NCBI GenBank assembly: GCA_963969495.1
Contig: OZ018328.1
Location: forward strand, 558,001-622,000
DNA length: 64,000 bases
Direction of reading: 5' to 3'
From: Ceratothoa steindachneri
Lineage: Eukaryota; Arthropoda; Malacostraca; Isopoda; Cymothoidae
Made by a program: the position numbers and the translations under genes. Each line of letters opens with the position of its first letter. Within the stretch, counting starts at the first letter, position 1. Of this stretch, positions 47,007-57,600 are shown piece by piece. A model generated the notes under the pieces. The model saw nothing but the letters and a program-made list of their open reading frames with translations. It was not told the DNA's origin and ran no database searches.

Positions 47007-47763
47007 TTCTCACTTAAATGTTTATTGCTAGTACAAAAATAACAGAGTTTTAATTCTTTACATCTAGCCTTTCTAGAATCTAAAGTCTCATGCTTGGAGC
47101 AAAGAAACATAGAATGTCCCTGAACTGCACAAAATTTATCCGTTTCCTTGGCAAAGGTTACTGAGGTTTTAAAATTTTCTAGAGTAGATGACTTAGGGTG
47201 ACTCTCTATTGATTTGAAGTCAAAGGGTGGCTTGTTTTGCCCAGAGTTAAAGTTAAAGGAGGGCTTGTTTGGTTTCCAATTGAAATTATTCTTGGAATTA
47301 GCCGAAAAATCTTTACGTTCAACAGCAATTTTATAACTATTAGAAGAAGTCCTAAGTAGAGTTTTGATTATGTCGTAATAATGATCAAAAAGATTCACCA
47401 CTGTAGGGTAATTAGAATTTACTCTGTGCACTAATTCTCTTTTTATGGAGGTAGGTAACTTGGAGAATAATATATGACTGATAAGTTTGCAATCCGACGA
47501 AACATCCTCCAAAAGATCTATATTATAAGTTTTAAGATCATATAATAGAGCTCTACTTTCACTTATATACATTTTAACATTAGCAAATGTATTATCAAAC
47601 TTAGGATATCAACAAATTAATTGTTTGAAGATTTCATCTACAATGTAATCGATATCCAAAAACTCCTCTATAAGCATTTTAAGTGCTATTTCATAGTTTT
47701 CATCTGTTATTGATAAATGAGAAATGGTGTTGAAGGCATAATCAGAAAGAAAGCTTCTTAGAT
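46985..47763 (-). pseudogene. BEL/Pao gag C-terminal half with zinc knuckle
   Basis: Begins after the CR1-B insertion with YLRSFLSDYAFNTISHLSIT, the recognisable capsid block of Pao gag. A stop near 47606 (LIC stop YPKFDN) interrupts it, and the frame resumes with ESRALLYDLKTYNIDLLEDV and LFSKLPTSIKRELVH. Near the end is a CCHC knuckle CYFCTSNKHLSEKC. A second knuckle-like CYYCKCYSHISTL lies in another frame near 46930-46975, so a frameshift separates the two. It overlaps the protease frame by 22 bases because of that shift. Confidence 0.8.
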
Positions 47764-48469
47764 AACATAAGAAGAACATAAGAACATAAGAAAAGAAGGA
47801 GACTGCAAAAGACCATTCATGGCCTACACTTGGCAGCTCCTGTTCCAATCAACACACAAAAGATTTCTTACCAGAGAAAAGTCATCAACATTGTCACCCT
47901 TTACAGGAGTTCGTCAGATCTAATCTACAATATACATAAAATGCATCCAGAGGATTATGTCCATTCATGCAACCGCAAAATAATCTCCCCACTCCTTAGA
48001 AAAATATATACATATGTACATAAAAAAGTCAGTCCCATCTAGCAGCTTCATCCATATATTTATCTAATCTATTCTTAAAACTACCCAGAGAGGAGGCTTC
48101 TATCACATGTCTAGTGAGCCTATTCCATTCATCTACCACACGATTTGTAAACCAATTCCTCCAAAATCTCCTTCCTAAACCTATACTTATCAAGCTTAAA
48201 CCCATTGCTATGTGTCCTGTCATGTTCACTAAGTATAAGAACCTTACCCAGATCCCCTTTATTATATCCTTTTACCCATTTGAAGACTTCAATCAATTCC
48301 CCTCTGACTCTTCTCCTTTCCAATGTATGTAGATTTAGTTTTCTGAGCCTTTCACCATAAGGTAAGTTCCTTAGCCCACCAATCATCTTTGTCATCCTTC
48401 TCTGCACAGACTCAAGCAAATCAATATCCTTCCTATAATATGGTGACCAAAATTGTACTGCATAGTCTA
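47764..48469 (-). mobile_element. CR1-B 3' fragment inserted in BEL/Pao gag
   Basis: The tail at 47764-47790 is followed by the CR1-B 3' UTR and C-terminal ORF. A one-base insertion (CTCCAAAATCTCC near 48158) splits the frame into 48029-48229 and 48129-48506. The 5' truncation at 48469 is against gag codons for DAGKLT; joining the two gag sides restores the reading KLTYLRS. Confidence 0.87.
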
Positions 48470-48975
48470 GTGAGTTTCCCAGCATCTGATAAAGATTCAC
48501 AAGCATCTATACACTCTTGAAACTGTTGTAAAAAGTTCTTGAATTCAAATTTATCACATGATTTACCACTAAATGTTTTACATTTAAGTTCAGGCATTTT
48601 AACTTGTGAATATTTGTGCACATTCACTGATTTAATAGGGTTTTCACCCCTTTTTAAAGCTGTGGAAATTTTAGCTAACTTATCTGTTATACCTATTCTA
48701 TAGGCTACTTGACTGTCCATTTCCTTAACTCTATTTTCATCATCTTCTGGCAATTCACCTTCATCAAACAAGTCAATAATTAAATCATTCACTTCATCAA
48801 CTTTAACCAAAGATTTCAACATATCGTCCTTTCTACTAACAAAGATATCTTGAGAAAGTTCATCTGTATCTATAGTATTTAAATTTTTTAAGGCAGCTGT
48901 TATCCTACCTTTAAATCCAGCTCTTTTCTTAACTAATGCATTGAGTCGAGTTTCTAACTCTGGTTTAGATGACAT
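48470..48975 (-). pseudogene. BEL/Pao gag N-terminal half
   Basis: Starts with MSSKPELETRLNALVKKRA at 48975, chosen over the upstream Met at 49050 because the 25 extra residues look like untranslated leader. A helical, acidic N-terminal domain (KVDEVNDLIIDLFDEGELPE, then RIGITDKLAKISTALKRG) is followed by KMPELKCKTFSGKSCDKFEF, the conserved KLP...F.G....W/F block of Pao gag. It ends at QECIDACESLSDAGKLT by the CR1-B junction. The frame is open. Confidence 0.8.
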
Positions 48976-49591
48976 GGTGAAGAAATCAAGGCAATTTACT
49001 ATAAAGTAACTAAAAACTACCGCAAATAAATTAGGCACACTATTCTGCACAGAATAATCTTAAATTAATTATAACGAGCCGATGCAATAGAGAAAACAAA
49101 GGTCCCAACTAACTCTTTAAACAATGAAAATACAAACAAATTATGCACTATAGTACGATCCATAGCATTTGTAATAATCAAAACAAAATATAGAAATAAA
49201 CTATTAACCTTTCTACTAGGTTATATTAACTAGGTTAAATTCAAATAATGATAGCGATTTCGGCAGTAAATTATTCCTAATTTGTAACATCTATGTCAAG
49301 AACAAATAAAATAGATCACTTATAGGTATAAACAATAGGCTTTAGATCTTTTAAATATTTTAATACGATATCGTACTAGATTTAGAACAAAATGCAATAT
49401 AACAAAATAAATTTTACTTTAACTCGAATTATACAAGGAAAACTAATAAATATAAAATAACAAAATTAGCACTTGGGTATCTTAACATTCAACAAACACT
49501 GGGTTTCATTAAAAAGTGAGAGGGCGAGGGATAAAATATTATAAGATATGTTTGATAACCAAATGGGAATGAATCAATAATTCGATATTCT
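48976..49591. other. BEL/Pao 5' flank, LTR and primer site not identified
   Basis: AT-rich sequence where the 5' LTR and primer binding site would be expected. I found no sequence shared with 28665-29249 beyond short AT-rich words, and no clear tRNA-complementary primer site. A weak similarity of about 30 bases (GAGAGGG..ATAAAATATTATA near 49520) is in the wrong relative orientation. Confidence 0.35.
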
Positions 49592-49673
49592 CAGCTTATT
49601 AATGTGCACATACTTGGAACGCCTCCCGGACCCTGATGAACCTTGATTCCTTCCCACTTTTTTTCACATCTTA
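49592..49673. repeat. 82-bp direct repeat, right copy
   Basis: Two mismatches against 28583-28664, same orientation, 21,009 bases apart. The edges are sharp on both sides. It lies 0.6 kb outside the gag start, mirroring the left copy. Confidence 0.85.
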
Positions 49674-50779
49674 ACATTCCAAATTTCATTGGGCGATGTC
49701 CATTATTCACGTCTTAAAGTTATTCCAGATTCTGTGAAGTTGACGCACCTGATGACTTTGACTAGTATGGATGCCTTCATGGTATGTTGTACTTAAGAGA
49801 GTCTAAATCACTTAAACATATGAAGTTTAATAAATGTTAAGCTCTAACTCAGTGGTATTATTGTCATCAAATGTGTATAAATGGTGGACAATGAAATAAC
49901 GATGAGGGAATTAAAATATAAACTGAGCTAAACAACTTTATTTGGTGGTCATTAAAATTGAGGTAAAATTCAAGGTATTCAAGTTTAACTGACAATATAA
50001 TGCTAAAGCCAATGAGGGAATATTAGATGTGGAAGAGTTAAGGAAGTAAAAATGTGAGGAAGGTTCTCAACTCGAGTAATATTGACAGAGTATTATTGAG
50101 AGCTTTGTCGAATGGGTGGCGCTTGCCTCTTCCAAATCTTCATCACCTCCCTCCAAAGTCAGTTCTTTGCCCCCTAATTTTTGGAAAACAGGGATCTTGG
50201 TGCCATAGTAGGAAAAGACTTAAATTTGCCCAATTGTGCATCCAAGTGTGTTCATTTTATACAGCTATCTTTCTGTCAGCCCACGGGAATAAGTATAGTG
50301 CTAGAGATAACTCCAGTACCACCGACTATAAGCAGAAAACAGATGGATAGTAGAGAATCGTGCGTCTGGTAGCGGAAATTGTTAGAAGGGAAGATTTTTG
50401 TTTGTTCTAACGGTTATTTTTTGGCAAGATATGGTAATATGAACAAGTTTCTCGATGTCCTTTAACAATGTCGGCCATGCAAAGTTTTTACCGATGATTT
50501 AGTGGCTCAGGTACCATAGTGTGCCATCTATGTAAAAGGTTAAAGGTCTTTTCTTGAAATAATGTCGGAATGAACACTCTTATTCTTCCTCGAGTAGTGC
50601 TTGTGTAAACTCGCTCCAATTATATATTATCTTTATTTACACGGTCAGATAGGAATTCACCTCGGTTGTTCAAGTCAAGTTTCTGCAACTTCCGTAAATA
50701 GATACCCTTAAATTTTGACGTGTGAGGCTGGCTCTTGGAGTAGTTTGGGCGAGGGAGTTGAATGAGTGACAAGGCCATG
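49674..50779. other. Unannotated stretch
   Basis: Short chance frames only. No RNA or repeat recognised. Confidence 0.4.
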
Positions 50780-51060
50780 GCAATACAATATAATTTACAT
50801 CTCTTCTCCATGCTACTAAATAGACCCGAATGGCCTGAGGTTACCATGTGTCACCATTACAGGGACACAAGTGGTCGTTAGCTGCAACCTTCCAACCCCA
50901 AGAAAACTATTACAAACATCAAGAAAGTCATTCGCCTTAGAGTCTTAAAACATCGATGGCGACATTCATTCACTCCCAAGTTTTAGAACATCAAGGTTAT
51001 CATTCTCCCTCAATTCTTCAAGCATTAGGAGCATCATTCGCCCTTAATCTCAAATCTTTA
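50780..51060. repeat. Repeat Z copy 2 (empty mariner site)
   Basis: Matches 15291-15423 joined to 16826-17000. At 50911-50912 there is one TA (ACTATTACAAACATC), exactly where the mariner sits in copy 1. It shares the start of the degenerate AAAACATCGATGGCGACATT units. Confidence 0.85.
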
Positions 51061-51254
51061 AATGAGCTTAAGAGAGCTTTGACCTAATAAAAAAGGAAGA
51101 GTATTGGAATCAAATAAACCGAAGCTAAAAGGTTAGTGAAAAACGAATCCTAAACATCAAATGACACAAACATCAACAATGAAAGAAAACGAGAACAAAA
51201 TCACAAAAAGAATTGATCTTTTCGATGATTTTAATTACGAACGTTATGGAGATT

Positions 51255-52295
51255 ACAAAGAGAGAGAGAGAGAGAAAAAAAAAGTGAGAGATAACACGAG
51301 AGAGATTACTTGAAAGGAAGAGATAGAGAGAAGGAAAGGTAGAGAGGTAGGTAGGAGGGGAGATATGGAGGAAGGAGGGGGAGAGGGAGGGAGGAGGGGG
51401 AGAGAAAGGGAGGACGAGGAGAGAGGTGGCGATAAAAGGAGAACGGAGAGATCGGGAAAGAACGGGAGAACAGAGAGATCTGGAAAGAAAGAGAGAATGG
51501 AGATATCGGGGAAAAGGGAAAACGGAGAGATCGGGAAATAGAGGGAGAACAGAGAGATCGGGAATGAAAGAGAGAAGGAGAGATCTAGAAAGAAAGGGAG
51601 AACGGAGAGATCGGGGGGAAAGGGAGAATGGAGAGATCGGGACATAAAGGGAGAACGGAGAGATCGGGGAATAAAGGGAGAACGGAGAGATTGGGAAAGA
51701 AAGAGAGAACGGAGAGATCGGGAAATAAGTGGAGAACGGGAGAGTGATAGTGAGGAAGATAAAGAGAGAGGGAGAGAAATAGAGTCGGGGAGAGATAAAG
51801 AGAGTAGGATAAGGAGAAAGGAGAGAGGGAGAAAAATAGAGTGCAGGGAGGAGATAGAGATGGGTAGAAGGAGAAGGAGAGAGAGGGAATAAGGGAGGGA
51901 GACGGAGAGAGAGGGTGAGGGAGAAAAGAGAGAGGGAGATGGAAAGGTGGTAATGGGAGGTAGAGAGAGGTAGAAAAAGAGAGAGGCAAAAGATAGATAT
52001 TGAAGAAGTGAGGGGGCAGAGAGAGGAAAGAGGAGGGTAAGAAGGAGGAGAGGGAGATAAAGGTATAGGAAGGGAGGGAGATTGGGAGAGGGGGAGTAGA
52101 GGAGAGGAAAATAGTGAGATATGCAGAGAAAGGAGGGGAGACAGAGCGAGAGATGAGAGATATAGAGAGGGATAAGAAATGGGAGGGTGAGAAGGAGGAG
52201 ATGGAGAGGTAGAGGGGGAGAGTTAGCTCGGGAGAGAGAGCGAGATAGAGAGTGTGGGGGAGGGAGGAGGGGGAGAGTGAAAGGAGAATCTCAAG
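51255..52295. repeat. Polypurine GA-rich satellite
   Basis: About 1 kb almost all purine on the plus strand. The left half repeats GAACGGAGAGATCGGGAAA units of about 25-27 bases (51430-51740); the right half is GAGAGAGGGAGA-type. Open frames in both strands are artefacts of composition. Confidence 0.9.
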
Positions 52296-52366
52296 TAAAA
52301 GTAGCACCTCAAAGGACATTGCTGTCCATACCGTGGAGTTACTATTTTTCGAAGGCCCTAACCTAT

Positions 52367-52840
52367 AGGCTCTCCCCGCCCACCTCTCACACCCGCTTAT
52401 AGATGAAGGCTCTCCCCGCCCACCTCTCACACCCGCTTATAGATGAAGGCTCTGCCCGCCCACCTCTCACACCCGCTTATAGATGAAGGCTCTCCCCACC
52501 CACCTCTCACACCCGCTTATAGATGAAGGCTCTGCCCGCCCACCTCTCACACCCGCTTATAGATGAAGGCTCTCCCCGCCCACCTCTCACACCCGCTTAT
52601 AGATGAAGGCTCTGCCCGCCCACTTCTCACACCCACTTATAGATGAAGGCTCTGCCCGCCCACCTCTCACACCCGCTTATAGATGAAGGCCCTGCCCACC
52701 CACCTCTCGCACCCGCTCATAGATGAAGGCTCTCCCCGCCCACCTCTCACACCCGCTTATAGATGAAGGCTCTCCCCGCCCACCTCTCACACCCGCTTAT
52801 AGATGAAGGCTCTCCCCGCCCACCTCTCACACCCGCTTTT
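52367..52840. repeat. 40-bp minisatellite, about 12 units
   Basis: Exact period of 40: AGATGAAGGCTCTCCCCGCC followed by CACCTCTCACACCCGCTTAT. Most units differ only by CTCCCC versus CTGCCC and a few other substitutions. The array abuts the 3' side of the CR1-D fragment. Confidence 0.95.
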
Positions 52841-53832
52841 GCGGCCACACAAAGCGGAAACGTCACCCGATTGTGATATGAAAAAGCTTCCAGCTTGTAA
52901 CCATGGTTACGGGTCAGATTTGTGCTCAACCTGAACATCTTTCTGTAGTCCACGTTTTTGACACCCCTTAAAATGTCGAAGGTCTCTATTACCTGGCCTC
53001 ATACTCCGCGAGTCTCCAAAGAGAAAAGCCCCAATTCTTGAAGCCGACGCTGATAACATTTGTGCCTAAGTGAGAGAATTAACTTGGTGTCCCTAACCTG
53101 GACACGTTCCAGTCTATCTATATCCTTACGCAGTGTAGGGGACCAGAATTGAACCACTTACTCCAGGTGAAGTCTGAGTAGAGAGTTGTACAATTTGATG
53201 ACAAACTCCTTGTTTTGGAAGCGAAATTGCCTCTTTATGTAGTCTAATAGTCTTTATGTCTTATTTTTCTGCATCGGCACACTACCTGGAAAACTTTAGG
53301 TCACTGCTGTTTGCACACCCAAGTCCTTTTCCAGATCTCTACCTAACAAGTGGTATTCTTATTGAATATTAGCATAGCCAATGTACATAACCGTACACTT
53401 ATCACGATTAAATGGCATCTGCCAAGCTTCGGACAACTCACCTAACTTCTGAAGGGTGTTTTGTTGGTTTTTCACCCGTTCACCTGAGCTCACGCTGCCT
53501 TCTAATTTTGTGTTGTCTGCGAAATTGGATATCGAGCAAAGCAACCCATCGTCTATATCATTTATATAGATGATGAGCAAGAGAGGACCGAACACGGAAC
53601 CCTGGGGCACCCCACTACTCACAGGGGCCCATCTCGTGGCTCCCCTTTTTATTCTCACTCTTTGTCCCCTGCCAGACAACCAGTTCTCAATCCAGTTGGC
53701 TACTCTACCTGTGATGCCAACCACGTGGAATTTGCGCAATAAATTGCGGTATGGCACCTTATCAAAGGCCTTTTGAAAGTCCAGGATTAGATGTCCACAG
53801 CTCGACTATGATCGTACTCAACCAAAATTGAG
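52841..53832 (-). pseudogene. CR1-D LINE RT fragment, decayed
   Basis: A third CR1-like family. From the right: VEYDHSRAVDI, LDFQKAFDKVPYRNLLRKFH (motif A, one frameshift before it), SSGVPQGSVFGPLLLIIYIN (motif B), SISNFADNTKLEGSV (motif C, with FADN in place of FADD), AWQMPFNRDKCTVMYIG, then a broken thumb region and KMFRLSTNLTRNHGYKLEAF at the left. The second Asp of the catalytic pair is changed to Asn. The C-terminus is lost where the 40-bp minisatellite begins. Confidence 0.8.
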
Positions 53833-53873
53833 TGAGAGGGGGAGTAGGATATAGGAAGAGTGAGAGGGAGATG

Positions 53874-54102
53874 GTGAACTACTCCATAGAAGATTTCACC
53901 TTAGAGCTGGCCGACCACGGGACGGTCAAGGCTGAGCATGTGATGAGAAAATAGGGAGGTGCCCCGTGACCCACCCCTACACTCTTCTTCACGTTCGACT
54001 GTGACAAACTCGTTGAGTCGGTGCGTGCTGGTTGGTACCGCTACCGCTTAAGGGCATTCGTGCCACTGCAGCGGAGGTGCTATTACTGTCACCGCTTCAG
54101 CA
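53874..54102 (+). pseudogene. L1fam gag fragment (central domain to first knuckle)
   Basis: Reads DFTLELADHGTVKAEHVMRK, a stop in place of Gln, then LFFTFDCDKLVESVRAGWYR and CYYCHRF, matching the L1fam ORF1 at about 34385-34615. The 5' side abuts GA-rich sequence and the 3' side ends in the GGTGTAGG array, within the first knuckle. Confidence 0.85.
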
Positions 54103-56290
54103 GGTAGTGGTGGTGTAGGTATTGATGGTTTACGTGGTTGTGGTATAGGTGTCGGGCTTTTACGGAGTGATGGTGTAGGAGGTGCTGGTGGTGAAAGTGT
54201 TGGTCTTTTTTGGATATGGTGTAGGTGGTGGTGATAGTGATAGAGGTGTAAGTGGTTTAGGTGGTAGTTGTGTAGGGGGTTGTGGTGTAGATGATGTAGG
54301 CGCAGATGGTGGTGCTGTATTGTAGTTAGTGGTGGGGTACGTGGTTTGCGTGTAGGTAGTGGTCTTGTAGGTACTGGTAGTGTAGGTTATAATGCTCTAG
54401 GTGTAGGTGGTTTGGGTGGTTGTTGTGTAGGTTGTGTTAGCGTAGTTCTTGTTGTTTTAGATATTGGTGTTGTAGGTGTCGGTGCTGGTGAAGGTGTTGG
54501 TGTTTGTGTGGGTACTGTTCCTGCTGAGGGTGGTATGTGTAGGTGGTGTTGGTGAAGGTCGTAGTTGGAAAAGGGGTGCTGTTTTACGTATATGCTAGTG
54601 GTGTAGGTGATGTAGGGGTAAGTGGTGCAGTTGGTGGTTGTGTAGATGGTGGTGGCGTACGTAGTGTTAGTGTAGGTAGCGGTGGTGGTGATAGTGTTGT
54701 AGGTGGTTTAGGTAGTGATATGTAGGTGGTGATGGTGGACGTGATTTAGGTGTAAGTTGTGGTGTTGTATGTAATGTTGGTGTAGGTGTGGTTGGAGTAA
54801 GTGGTGGTAGTGCAGGTGTGGTTGGAGTAAGTGGTGGTAGTGTAGGTAGTTATTTAGATGGTGGAGTATGTAGTAGTGTTGTAGGTTATGTAGGTGATGG
54901 TGTAGTTGATAGTGATGTAGGTGTAGGTGGTTTACATGGTGATAGTGTAGGTGTTGGTGGTTTTGTTAGTGTTGTCTTGTAGGTGTTAGTATTGTAGGAA
55001 TTGGGGTGTATGTGGCGGTTGTGGTGGTGGTGTAGGTGATAGTGATGTAGGTGTAGGTGGTTTACATGGTGATAGTGTAGGTGTTGGTGGTTTTGTAAGT
55101 GTTGTCTTGTAGGTGTTAGTATTGTAGGAATTGGGGTGTATGTGGTGGTTGTGGTGGTGGTTTAGGTGGTGAGGGTGTGGTGTAGAAGATGATAGTGGTG
55201 TCGGTGGTGGAGATGTAGGTGATGTAATTATTTGTAGTGTAGGTGGTGGTGGTGTAGGTAGGGGTGGTATAGGTGGTGGTGTTGTAGGTGATTTATTTGG
55301 TGTTTGTTAGGTGAAGTGATGTAGGCCTAGGTTGTGTAGGTGTTGCAGGTGGTGGTGGTGTTATAAGTGGCACTGCTGTAGTTGTTGGTGTATGTGGTGT
55401 AGGTTTTTGTGGTATGTAGGTGATAGTGCTGTAGGTGGAGTATGCGGTGTTAAGGAGGGGGGGGGGGTGTCGGTGCTGATAGTACAGATGGTGGTAGTGG
55501 CGTATGCGGTCCTAGTGTTAGCTATAGTGGGGAAGCTGGTGTATGTGGTGGTGTTGGTGGTGGTGGTGTAGGTGATAGTGCTATAGGTGTAGGTGGTTTA
55601 CATGGTGATAGTATAGGTGTTGGTGGTTTTGTAAGTGTTGTTTTGTAGGTGTTAGTATTGTAGGAATTGGGGTGTATGTGGTGGTTGTGGTGATGGTGTA
55701 GGTGGTGATGGTGTGGTGTAGAAGATGATAGTGGTGTCGGTGGTGGCGATATAGGTAATGTAATTATTGGTAGTGTAGGTGGTGGGGGTGTAGGTGGTGG
55801 TGGTATAGGTGGCGGTGTTGTAGGTGATAGTGTTATAGGTGATATATTTGGTGTTTGTTAGGTGTAAGTGATGTAGGCCTAGGTGGTGTAGGTGTTGCAG
55901 GTGGTGGTGGTGTTATAAGTGGCACTGCTGTAGTTGTTGGTGTATGTGGTGTACGTGCTGGTGGTATGTAGGTGATAGTGCTGTAGGTGGTGTATGCGGT
56001 GGTGGGGTGGGTGGTGGTGGTGTCGGTGCTGATAGTACAGATGGTGGTGGTGTCGGTGCTGATAGTACAGATGGTGGTAGTGGTGTATGCGGTCCCAGTG
56101 TTAGCTGTAGTGGGAAAGCTGGTGTATGTGGTGGTGGTGGTGGTGGTGGTGTACGTGGCGGTGCTTTAGGTGGTGGTTTAAGTGGTTGTGGTGTTCTAGG
56201 TTGTGGTGGTGTAGGTTGTAGTGGTGTAGGTTGTAGGGGTCTAGGTAGTGGTGTAGGTGGTGTAGATGAGGTGGTCTAGGCTGTGTATGT
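54103..56290. repeat. GGTGTAGG satellite with higher-order repeats
   Basis: About 2.2 kb of G/T-rich triplet- and hexamer-like units (GGTGTAGGTGGTGGTG). A longer pattern recurs: TGATAGTGATGTAGGTGTAG starts at about 54908, 55037 and 55573, and TGTAGAAGATGATAGTGG at 55181 and 55717, an offset of 536. So a block of roughly 0.54 kb has been duplicated in tandem. The Gly/Val-rich plus frames here are compositional. Confidence 0.9.
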
Positions 56291-56795
56291 GATGATTCGA
56301 AAGAGAATGTAAAACAACATAAGGGTGTCAAATATCGTTACAATCCATCGAATAGTTACAACTCCATCCCCCCCCCCAAAAAAGGCAAAACGGAGACCGA
56401 CAGACCGACCGACATAGTCAAATGTAGGGTTGCACGCGAATAAAAATTGATAAATTATGAATGAAATAAAGGATTGGTCTCCTCATTCGTCTCACTACCC
56501 AATGACGGTACGAGAAGGTTTGGAGGTTGGGGGGAGAGGGTAGTGGGTATAATTTATTTTAGCCTCTTGCGGGCTCTTCACTATCATAATAGTCGACTAT
56601 TTTGAGACTTATGAGCTGCCTCCTATGATTCGACAAAATAGTTGAGAAGAGAATAAAAGGAGGGAATAGGATTTGGCCTTTAGGAGGGCCGGGGGGCCGG
56701 GGGACAATCCTATCAAGCATTTCAACACATTTCGTTTTAATGTCAGACAATCTCCTTAAAATTAATACCAAATACCGAAATTAGAATGGATGGCC
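56291..56795. other. Unannotated; minus frame 56559-56771 of unknown origin
   Basis: A 70-codon minus frame starts MVLILRRLSDIKTKCVEMLD and has a PRPPGPP stretch; it could be the end of an element ORF1, but nothing supports it. The block near 56388-56440 resembles 20490-20545 in reverse complement. Confidence 0.3.
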
Positions 56796-57600
56796 AGCCC
56801 ATTTTATTTTAGAACATGTAACGCCATCTTTTCCCCTTTATTGGGTCTATTCAGGCGCAGCAAATATAGTGGGAGATTGAAAAGAGGTAAAAAGGACGAC
56901 CCGAAAGAGTCAGGAGCACCAGGTTCTCTTAGGGCATTTGGGTCGGGAGAACCTTCCCCCCCCCCCTCTGGGTTTCAGTCGTAACTGGGGCATTGTAGCA
57001 CCACTCATCACTCGATGGGTGGATGAGGTAACAGGTGATGGTTTCCTTCAAAGGTGAAGACATATTCACCTGTCGAAAAATGAAAGGATAAAATGTTTTT
57101 ATATTTTCTTTTGTTATTGACAAATGGAGGATGTTTAAAAGACCTATTTTCATTTACCATAATTAAAAGAATCCATTTTCTAAAGATTTAAATAGGGATA
57201 ACCCCTCGAAAGTTATTTTATGAATAGATAAATAAATATGATCTCAGTTTAAAGGTTTAAAGAAAAAATTATACTCTCATTATTACTTTATTTATTTATG
57301 TGTGCCAACTTTCACTCCCTATATTCTACGAGTTTATCACATATATCTATTATTATTTTCTTATATTTTCTTCCTTTTTCCTCATTCATTTCTCTCGTTC
57401 TTCCGTAAACAACAAAACCAAGATTCGAAGAAATTCCTAATTCTATTCTTAATTCTCTTCTCCTTAACACATTCCTCCATTATGGGGCTAAGTGTTGGCC
57501 TTTTTGAAACCTGAGTTGGTGCTCGATAGAATCGATAAAAGGAAACCCTTCCTTCCCAAACCTGACGTTTAAACTTCTCTATTACTCTGTCCAATTTTTC
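56796..57600. repeat. Repeat X, copy 2
   Basis: Same orientation as 8870-9560. It is nearly identical from about 57130 to 57590 and then stops at GTCCAATTTTTCAGGAGG, where repeat Y begins in inverted orientation. Copy 1 continues about 60 bases further at this end. Confidence 0.65.
57382..57594 (-). CDS. Hypothetical protein of repeat X, copy 2 (truncated, 70 aa)
   Basis: The shared part is almost the same as the frame at 9289-9549, including FKRQVWEGRVSFYRFYRAPT. The N-terminus is cut by the X-Y junction; the first Met shown is an alternative start codon only. No function recognised. Confidence 0.25.
   Translation of the reverse strand: MDRVIEKFKRQVWEGRVSFYRFYRAPTQVSKRPTLSPIMEECVKEKRIKNRIRNFFESWFCCLRKNERNE

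Larger units (their letters stand above)
29250..48975 (-). mobile_element. BEL/Pao LTR-type retrotransposon, internal region, split by nested insertions
   Basis: Read on the minus strand from 48975 to 29250 the order is gag, zinc knuckles, protease, RT, RNase H, integrase, and a C-terminal tail. This single-polyprotein order with integrase last, the YVDN RT box and the LLDDGSQRSYL protease box fit the BEL/Pao superfamily. The element is interrupted by CR1-B in gag (47764-48469) and RT (44250-45350), by a CR1-C element in integrase (37396-42935), and by L1fam near the integrase C-terminus (29615-36431). Joined coding sequence is about 5.5 kb. Stops near 47606, 46400 and 46493 and several frameshifts show it is inactive. 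No envelope-like frame was seen. LTRs and primer binding site were not identified. Confidence 0.85.

Noticed and set aside
51253..52430. Ser/Leu/Pro-rich minus frames over the GA-rich tract
   Set aside because: Compositional artefact of the polypurine satellite.
55944..56279. Gly/Val-rich plus frames in the GGTGTAGG array
   Set aside because: Simple-sequence translation, not a gene.
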